From Candidatus Methylopumilus universalis (lineage in GTDB: Bacteria > Pseudomonadota > Gammaproteobacteria > Burkholderiales > Methylophilaceae): a stretch of 64,000 nucleotides of DNA. The position numbers and the translations under genes are program-made. The DNA lies in NCBI GenBank assembly GCA_945883335.1, contig CAMCXI010000006.1:1-64000 (forward strand). The letters run 5' to 3'. Every line of letters begins with the position of its first letter. The stretch's first letter is position 1. Below are positions 58,972-64,000 of the stretch, in pieces. The notes beneath the pieces were generated by a model that searched no databases, was not told the DNA's origin, and saw nothing but the letters and a program-made list of their open reading frames with translations.

Positions 58972-59090
58972 AAAATTACGGCAGTTTGGCAAAAAACTTA
59001 AACTGTGTTTAACTAAGGTTTTGGCATTGATAAGTTTATGGTTATACGTGATTAACTAAAGAATTACTTCGAATTTAGAGAGGACTAAAA

Positions 59091-59435
59091 ATGGCAACAA
59101 ATGAAACAACAACTGCAGTAAAAAAACCGGCGGCTAAGAAACCAGTTGCCGCTAAAAAGCCTGCTGTGAAAAAACCTGCTGCTCCAAAAACAACGGCTGC
59201 AAAACCAGCTGCCGCTAAAAAGCCTGCTGCTCCTAAAACAACGGCTGCAAAACCAGCTGCCGCTAAAAAGCCTGCTGCTAAGAAACCTGCAGCAGTAAAA
59301 GCAGCTGCGCCAAAAGCTACAGTAACAAAAACTACCCCTCCAAACTCAGTTGAAGTTAATCCAGTACCAAAAGCTGCGCCATCACTAGGCTTTTTTGGTC
59401 AGATTGGTGCGTTTTTTAAAAAATTACTTGGCTAA
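59091..59435 (+). CDS. Lys/Ala/Pro-rich histone-H1-like protein with amphipathic tail
   Basis: 114 residues, almost entirely AAKKPAAPKTT-type repeats (residues 10-85), strongly basic like histone-H1-like or PhaF-type DNA-binding tails. A different C-terminus follows: SVEVNPVPKAAPSLG then a short amphipathic segment FFGQIGAFFKKLLG. No globular domain. Such proteins usually bind DNA or coat granules non-specifically. AGGA precedes the ATG; a strong terminator follows at 59458, so it is a single-gene transcript. Confidence 0.75.
   Translation: MATNETTTAVKKPAAKKPVAAKKPAVKKPAAPKTTAAKPAAAKKPAAPKTTAAKPAAAKKPAAKKPAAVKAAAPKATVTKTTPPNSVEVNPVPKAAPSLGFFGQIGAFFKKLLG
59175..59270 (+). repeat. 48-bp tandem repeat, two near-identical copies
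   Basis: Copies at 59175-59222 and 59223-59270 differ at one visible base (CCA/CCT) and encode PAAPKTTAAKPAAAKK twice. Flanked by more degenerate copies, so the number is likely to vary between strains. Confidence 0.85.
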
Positions 59436-59457
59436 ACCTGTCACGTTTTAAAGAAGC

Positions 59458-59490
59458 GCTAACAGTGCATTCAATGCACTGTTAGCTCTT
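59458..59490 (+). terminator. Terminator of the histone-H1-like gene
   Basis: Perfect 13-bp stem GCTAACAGTGCAT / ATGCACTGTTAGC with a 3-nt loop (TCA), followed by TCTTTTG. Confidence 0.88.
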
Positions 59491-59612
59491 TTGTTGTTCT
59501 AAGCAATTAAACTAAATTCTGACCAAGCAGACTCGCTATCTTATTGATAGCCGTTCCAACAAGGCTACGGCTATAATACGGCTTCTTTATTGATGACGCG
59601 TGGCAAGACTTC

Positions 59613-62600
59613 ATGCAGTTTTCCTTAGCCATTCCGGCACAAGGCAGCACCAAGAAAATAGACAAGACCTGCGCTGGTTTAGATAGCGCTGCGCTTGCTC
59701 AATTGGCGCTTGAATTAAGCGCCAGTAACAGGAAAACCCCGCTCACCATCATCACTGCCAATGCCTTTGATGCACAGCGCCTGCTTGAAGAAATTCCATG
59801 GTTTGCACCTAGCCTAGTCGTCAATCTATTGCCTGACTGGGAAACACTACCTTACGACCATTTTTCACCGCATCCTGATTTAATTTCCGAGCGTTTATCC
59901 ACGCTCTACCAAATTAGCCAAAACAATTGCGATGTAGTCATCGTCCCAGCAGGCACGGCGATGATTCAATTACCCCCCATGGCTTATCTAGCTGCTAATA
60001 CTTTCATGCTCAAAAAAGGGCAAAAGCTAGATTTAGAAGCTCTAAGAAAACAATGCGCCGAAGCGGGCTACCATCATGTGAGCCAAGTAGTGAGCCCTGG
60101 TGAATTTAGTGTGCGCGGCGGCTTAGTCGATTTATTTCCTATGGGGAGCGGCTTGCCCTTCCGTTTAGATTTATTTGACGATGAAATCGAGACCATCCGT
60201 ACCTTTGATGTCGATACGCAGCGCAGTCTTTATCCTGTCCCTGAAATTCGTCTTTTACCTGCGCGTGAATTTCCTTTAGACGAAAAAGGCATCGCCCTAT
60301 TTAGACAAAATTTTCGTGAGCATTTTGAAGGTGACCCTTCACGAAGCCGCATCTACAAAGATGTCAGCAAGGGCGTGGCAAGTGGCGGCATTGAATGGTA
60401 TTTACCGCTGTTTTTCGAAAAGACGGCTACCCTACTTGATTACTTACCTGAAAAAACCGTGCTCTGCATGCACGGCAATCTGGATAATGCCGCACAAAAC
60501 TTTTGGTTTGAAGCGCAATCACGATATCGCTTACTAGCGCATGATGTTGAACGCCCGATTCTGACCCCTGAAACCTTACTCATTAAAGCAGATGCGTTTT
60601 TTAGCCAAACCCATCACTACCCTCGCCTCACCATCAATCACGACGAGGCCATTTCTGGATTGCCAGAGCTTGATATTGAGCGCCGCGCAGAAAAGCCACT
60701 GCATAAACTAGAAACCTTTATCAAAGGCTTTAAAGGCCGCATATTGATTGCCGCTGAAAGCCTAGGACGCCGCGAAACCATTTTGCAACTACTCACAGAC
60801 CAAGGGATTAAACCTGCACTTTGTGAAAACTGGGAAGACTTCAACACCAGCAACGCTAAGTTTATGCTAGGTGTCACCACGCTGCATAGCGGCTTTCAAT
60901 ACAAAGATGTGGCTATCATCACAGAGGCTGAGCTATACGCCGCCACAGTTCGTCAGCAGCGTCGCCGTGAAAAAGAAAAAGCCCGCAGTACTGAGGGCAT
61001 GCTTAAAGATTTGTCCGAGCTACGCGAGAACGACCCTGTCGTCCACGAACAACATGGGGTTGGGCGTTACCGGGGCCTCATTAACTTAGACTTTGGCGAA
61101 GGCGAAACCGAGTTTTTGCTCTTGGAATATGCTGGCGACGATAAGCTTTATGTACCCGTGTCACAGCTATTTCTTATTTCACGTTACTCAGGTGGGCCAC
61201 CAGAATCTGCACCACTTCACAGATTAGGTTCTGGTAACTGGGAAAAAGCCAAGAAAAAAGCTCTGAAACAAATTCGCGATACCGCCGCAGAATTGCTGAA
61301 TCTTTATGCGCAGCGTGCTGCGCGCAAAGGCCATGCCTTTACCTTAAGCCTGCATGATTATGAAACCTTCGCTGAGGGCTTTCCTTTTGAGGAGACGCCT
61401 GATCAGCTTTCCGCGATTGAAGCAGTCATTAGCGATATGCAATCAGGCAGGCCAATGGATAGGTTGGTGTGTGGTGATGTCGGCTTTGGTAAAACAGAAG
61501 TGGCGTTACGCGCCGCCTTTGTTGCTGTCATGGGGGGGCGTCAGGTTGCTGTGTTAGTTCCAACGACACTCCTTGCTGAACAACATTACCAAAATTTTAG
61601 CGACCGATTTGCCGAATGGCCGATTAAAGTGGCTGAGATTTCTCGCTTCCGCACCGCAAAAGAGCAAGCCGAAGCGCTTAAAGGCTTGGCTGACGGTAGC
61701 ATCGATATCATTATCGGCACGCATCGTTTAATCTCAAAAGACGTGAAGTTTGATAATTTAGGTTTGGTGATTTTGGATGAGGAACACCGCTTTGGTGTGC
61801 GTCAAAAAGAACAGCTGAAAGCCCTGCGTGCAGAAGTCGACGTGCTAACCCTCACCGCCACGCCGATTCCACGCACACTTAGCATGGCGATGGAAGGCTT
61901 GCGCGAATTTAGTGTGATTACCACGCCACCACAAAAACGCTTAGCGATTAAAACATTTGCAACAGATTACTCCGAAGGCATTATCCGTGAAGCGGTGATG
62001 CGTGAATTCAAACGCGGTGGTCAAGTCTATTTCTTACATAATGAAGTGGATACCATTCAATCGATGCGTGAAAAGCTAGAGCGCATTTTGCCTGAAGCGC
62101 GCATTAGTATTGCACACGGCCAATTACGCGAACGTGAGCTAGAACATGTGATGCGAGACTTCTACCATCAACGTTCTAATTTATTGCTTTGTACCACCAT
62201 TATTGAAACTGGCATTGACGTACCAACCGCCAACACGATTATTATGAATCGTGCGGATATGTTTGGCTTGGCACAGCTGCATCAATTACGTGGCCGCGTG
62301 GGTCGGTCGCATCACCAAGCCTATGCCTATTTACTCACTGAGCCTAACCGCAAAATTACACCACAAGCGCAAAAGCGTTTAGATGCGATTCAATTACTCG
62401 AAGACTTAGGCGCAGGCTTCCACCTTGCCATGCACGATTTGGAGATTCGCGGTGCAGGTGAACTCCTTGGCGACTCACAAAGTGGCGAGATGCAAGAGAT
62501 CGGATTTCACCTCTATTCAGAAATGCTATCTCACGCTGTGAAGCGTCTTAAAGAAGGTAAAGAGCCAGATTTATCAGCGCCACTGGGCGTCACCACAGAG

Positions 62601-63020
62601 ATTAATTTGCACACACCTGCTTTACTGACAAATGCGTATTGTCCTGACGTGCATGAACGCTTGGTGCTCTACAAACGCCTTGCCAACTGCGTCAACGATG
62701 ATGAGCTAGATACCATGCAAGAAGAACTGATTGATCGCTTTGGCTTACTCCCAGAGCAAGGTGAAGCATTGATGGCCTGTCATCGTTTGCGAGTTGCGGC
62801 TAAACCGCTTGGCATTATTAAGATTGATGCAAGCGATAGCGCAGTTCAATTACAATTTAGTCAGCATGCGGATCTAGACCCAACCAAGTTAATTGCACTT
62901 CTTCAACGTGATCGCCGTTGCCGCATGAACGGCCCAGATAAATTACGCATTACCGTGGCTTATGGTGAGATTGTTCACCGAGCTGATTTCATTAAAAACA
63001 TCATGAAAGAGTTTATTTAG
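59613..63020 (+). CDS. mfd: Transcription-repair coupling factor
   Basis: ATP-dependent translocase that removes RNA polymerase stalled at lesions and recruits UvrA. 1135 residues. Order of domains: UvrB-homology region (LPDWETLPYDHFSPHPDLIS), RNAP-interaction domain (RENDPVVHEQHGVGRYRGLI, near 470), RecG-like motor with Walker A CGDVGFGKTEVALRAAF, DEEH box (VILDEEHRFGVRQKEQ), TATPIPRTLSMAM, and LHQLRGRVGRSHHQAYAYLL; then the TRCF C-terminal domain. ATG start. Confidence 0.97.
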   Translation: MQFSLAIPAQGSTKKIDKTCAGLDSAALAQLALELSASNRKTPLTIITANAFDAQRLLEEIPWFAPSLVVNLLPDWETLPYDHFSPHPDLISERLSTLYQISQNNCDVVIVPAGTAMIQLPPMAYLAANTFMLKKGQKLDLEALRKQCAEAGYHHVSQVVSPGEFSVRGGLVDLFPMGSGLPFRLDLFDDEIETIRTFDVDTQRSLYPVPEIRLLPAREFPLDEKGIALFRQNFREHFEGDPSRSRIYKDVSKGVASGGIEWYLPLFFEKTATLLDYLPEKTVLCMHGNLDNAAQNFWFEAQSRYRLLAHDVERPILTPETLLIKADAFFSQTHHYPRLTINHDEAISGLPELDIERRAEKPLHKLETFIKGFKGRILIAAESLGRRETILQLLTDQGIKPALCENWEDFNTSNAKFMLGVTTLHSGFQYKDVAIITEAELYAATVRQQRRREKEKARSTEGMLKDLSELRENDPVVHEQHGVGRYRGLINLDFGEGETEFLLLEYAGDDKLYVPVSQLFLISRYSGGPPESAPLHRLGSGNWEKAKKKALKQIRDTAAELLNLYAQRAARKGHAFTLSLHDYETFAEGFPFEETPDQLSAIEAVISDMQSGRPMDRLVCGDVGFGKTEVALRAAFVAVMGGRQVAVLVPTTLLAEQHYQNFSDRFAEWPIKVAEISRFRTAKEQAEALKGLADGSIDIIIGTHRLISKDVKFDNLGLVILDEEHRFGVRQKEQLKALRAEVDVLTLTATPIPRTLSMAMEGLREFSVITTPPQKRLAIKTFATDYSEGIIREAVMREFKRGGQVYFLHNEVDTIQSMREKLERILPEARISIAHGQLRERELEHVMRDFYHQRSNLLLCTTIIETGIDVPTANTIIMNRADMFGLAQLHQLRGRVGRSHHQAYAYLLTEPNRKITPQAQKRLDAIQLLEDLGAGFHLAMHDLEIRGAGELLGDSQSGEMQEIGFHLYSEMLSHAVKRLKEGKEPDLSAPLGVTTEINLHTPALLTNAYCPDVHERLVLYKRLANCVNDDELDTMQEELIDRFGLLPEQGEALMACHRLRVAAKPLGIIKIDASDSAVQLQFSQHADLDPTKLIALLQRDRRCRMNGPDKLRITVAYGEIVHRADFIKNIMKEFI

Positions 63021-63126
63021 TAATAGTATTATTATAAATTCAATAGTTTATATATTGTGTGTAACATTTGAGTAATTAAATTTTTAATAAGCATCTGATT
63101 TACATGTAAAATATTATCTAAAAAAA

Positions 63127-63146
63127 AAGCCACCATAGGGTGGCTT
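63127..63146 (-). terminator. Leftward hairpin terminator
   Basis: Perfect 8-bp stem AAGCCACC / GGTGGCTT with a 4-nt loop; on the minus strand it is followed by a run of T. It terminates transcripts coming from the right on the minus strand, where no intact gene remains. Confidence 0.8.
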
Positions 63147-63159
63147 CTCTAGTTCTTGC

Positions 63160-63228
63160 TTATTCAGCTTCTTCGTTTTCTTGCTTTATTTCTTTTTCAG
63201 CAGGCGGGGCAGTCCACAGCAAGATGAA
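63160..63228 (-). pseudogene. Probable 3' remnant of a lost minus-strand gene
   Basis: A 22-codon frame ends in TAA at 63160-63162, 14 bp from a good leftward terminator, and encodes WTAPPAEKEIKQENEEAE, which looks like an acidic protein C-terminus. The frame is closed upstream by a stop at 63229-63231 and no longer gene exists there. Best read as the tail of a deleted gene with its terminator retained. A tiny 20-residue ORF from a TTG is the alternative. Confidence 0.4.
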
Positions 63229-63342
63229 TTAGCCCAGATTTGATAGAAGAATCGGACTATTAAATAGTTGAACTTTTTATTGACTTAAATAATCCTAATT
63301 ATTGATAGAATGCTATTATCTATCAAGCATAACGTGTTAATT

Positions 63343-63368
63343 GAGCGCCAACTAGGCGCTCTTTTTTT
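63343..63368 (+). terminator. Hairpin plus T-run in the nhaA leader (possible attenuator)
   Basis: Perfect 7-bp stem GAGCGCC / GGCGCTC with loop AACTA followed by seven T, only 29 bp before the nhaA ATG and with no gene upstream on this strand to terminate. This placement is typical of riboswitch- or attenuator-controlled genes. Confidence 0.65.
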
Positions 63369-63397
63369 GCTCATCAATTACTTAGCAAAGGTACTTA

Positions 63398-64000
63398 ATG
63401 ATTAATAGTCGCTTTCAACTATCTGACACCTTCAATCAATTTTTTGAATCAGAAAAATCAGGTGGTTTAGCACTTATTGCGGTCACCCTCATTTCACTTT
63501 TTTTGGCAAACTCATCAATTGGCGCCAGCTATGTGAACTTTTGGGATAGCAAGCTATTAGGCTTAAGTATCTCAGAATGGATTAACGATGGCTTGATGGC
63601 AATATTTTTCCTGCTGATTGGTTTGGAACTGGAGCGTGAAATATATACAGGTGAATTATCAAGCCCAAAGAATGCATCTTTACCTTTCTTTGCCGCCTTG
63701 GGTGGCATGATTATTCCTGCTGTCATCCACTACTTTTTTAACTATGGCACACCTACGCAAGATGGTGCTGGCATACCTATGGCTACTGACATTGCCTTTG
63801 CGTTGGGCGTATTGGCATTACTCGGAAACAAAACACCACCAGCACTGAAGGTCTTTGTTGTAGCTTTTGCTGTGATTGACGACTTAGGTGCGATTGTAGT
63901 GATTGGCATGTTTTATTCTCATGATGTTTTTGCTTACTACCTTCTCGCTGCGATGGCAGTTTGGGTAGGTCTCATAGTGCTTAACAATCGTCGTGTCATG
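63398..64000 (+). CDS. nhaA: Na+/H+ antiporter NhaA, 3' end beyond window
   Basis: Inner-membrane sodium/proton antiporter for pH and Na+/Li+ homeostasis. 201 residues visible from ATG 63398 (MINSRFQLSDTFNQFFESEK). Diagnostic segments: IGLELEREIYTGELSSPKNA (TM2 region), GIPMATDIAFALGVLALLGN and the ion-binding pair in FAVIDDLGAIVVIGMFY (the two Asp of TM5). The remaining helices lie to the right of the window. Leader carries a possible attenuator. Confidence 0.95.
   Translation, partial: MINSRFQLSDTFNQFFESEKSGGLALIAVTLISLFLANSSIGASYVNFWDSKLLGLSISEWINDGLMAIFFLLIGLELEREIYTGELSSPKNASLPFFAALGGMIIPAVIHYFFNYGTPTQDGAGIPMATDIAFALGVLALLGNKTPPALKVFVVAFAVIDDLGAIVVIGMFYSHDVFAYYLLAAMAVWVGLIVLNNRRVM

Larger units (their letters stand above)
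63021..63397. other. 377-bp gene-free stretch between mfd and nhaA
   Basis: Very AT-rich first 100 bp without visible signals. Then a minus-strand terminator (63127-63146), a 22-codon minus-strand open segment read as a gene remnant (63160-63228), and the nhaA leader with its hairpin at 63343. A TTGACT at 63280 and TAGAAT at 63306 are promoter-like but 20 bp apart, longer than usual. Confidence 0.6.

Noticed and set aside
59091..59435. CRISPR-like or VNTR non-coding repeat array
   Set aside because: Repeats are in frame, encode AKP units and have no spacers; it is a coding tandem repeat.
63160..63225. Possible PqqA peptide on the minus strand (MLWTAPPAEKEI...)
   Set aside because: It lacks the conserved Glu-x3-Tyr pair and glycine required of PqqA, and no pqq genes are nearby.

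Overview
The window looks like a chromosomal segment of a methylotrophic betaproteobacterium of the Methylophilaceae type (Methylotenera, Methylophilus or Methylobacillus relatives). The basis is a tetrahydromethanopterin (H4MPT) C1-oxidation block (mtdB, mch, fhcBADC and cofactor-synthesis genes) embedded in typical betaproteobacterial housekeeping genes. The DNA is fairly AT-rich. No phage, transposase, CRISPR array or rRNA was seen. Genus is inference; no 16S or other marker was compared.

Layout. Positions 1-4266 (minus) carry gyrA-serC-pheA as a tight operon, with pheA cut by the left edge. Positions 4389-10158 (minus) hold an H4MPT block: a ribofuranosylaminobenzene 5'-phosphate synthase-like gene, mtdB, an ATP-grasp gene, mch, a RimK-like ligase and a CitG-like gene. 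Divergently, 10404-15100 carries fhcB-fhcA-fhcD-fhcC. Together they take methylene-H4MPT through methenyl- and formyl-H4MPT to free formate and make part of the cofactor. Positions 15163-18688 (minus) hold yigZ, a DUF302 protein, a leader-plus-terminator in front of a broken ORF, and typA. Positions 19116-22230 hold two rhlE-type RNA helicases behind a long leader; 22272-23902 a truncated haemoglobin and purT.

Positions 24042-30500 are the most interesting part. A TonB-dependent receptor is divergent from a NarL-type two-component system, followed by a zinc-ribbon membrane protein, a membrane-anchored LuxR-type HTH protein and a periplasmic double-PepSY protein resembling Lanpepsy, the lanthanide-binding protein described in Methylobacillus flagellatus. 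Short sequences recur upstream of the receptor, zinc-ribbon and PepSY genes. I propose a rare-earth uptake and sensing locus; this is inference from family resemblance and context.

Positions 30651-36563 (minus) are tilS, accA and dnaE, then tRNA-Leu(UAG). Positions 37300-42952 encode a tripartite RND efflux system. The remainder is glnE, acs, prfC, a YchJ-like gene, an unknown, an ABC-F ATPase (yheS), yhdP, a nitrilase-family amidase, tldD, a Lys/Ala/Pro-rich histone-H1-like protein, mfd and the start of nhaA.

Across the window about ten genes appear to start with TTG, an unusually high share.
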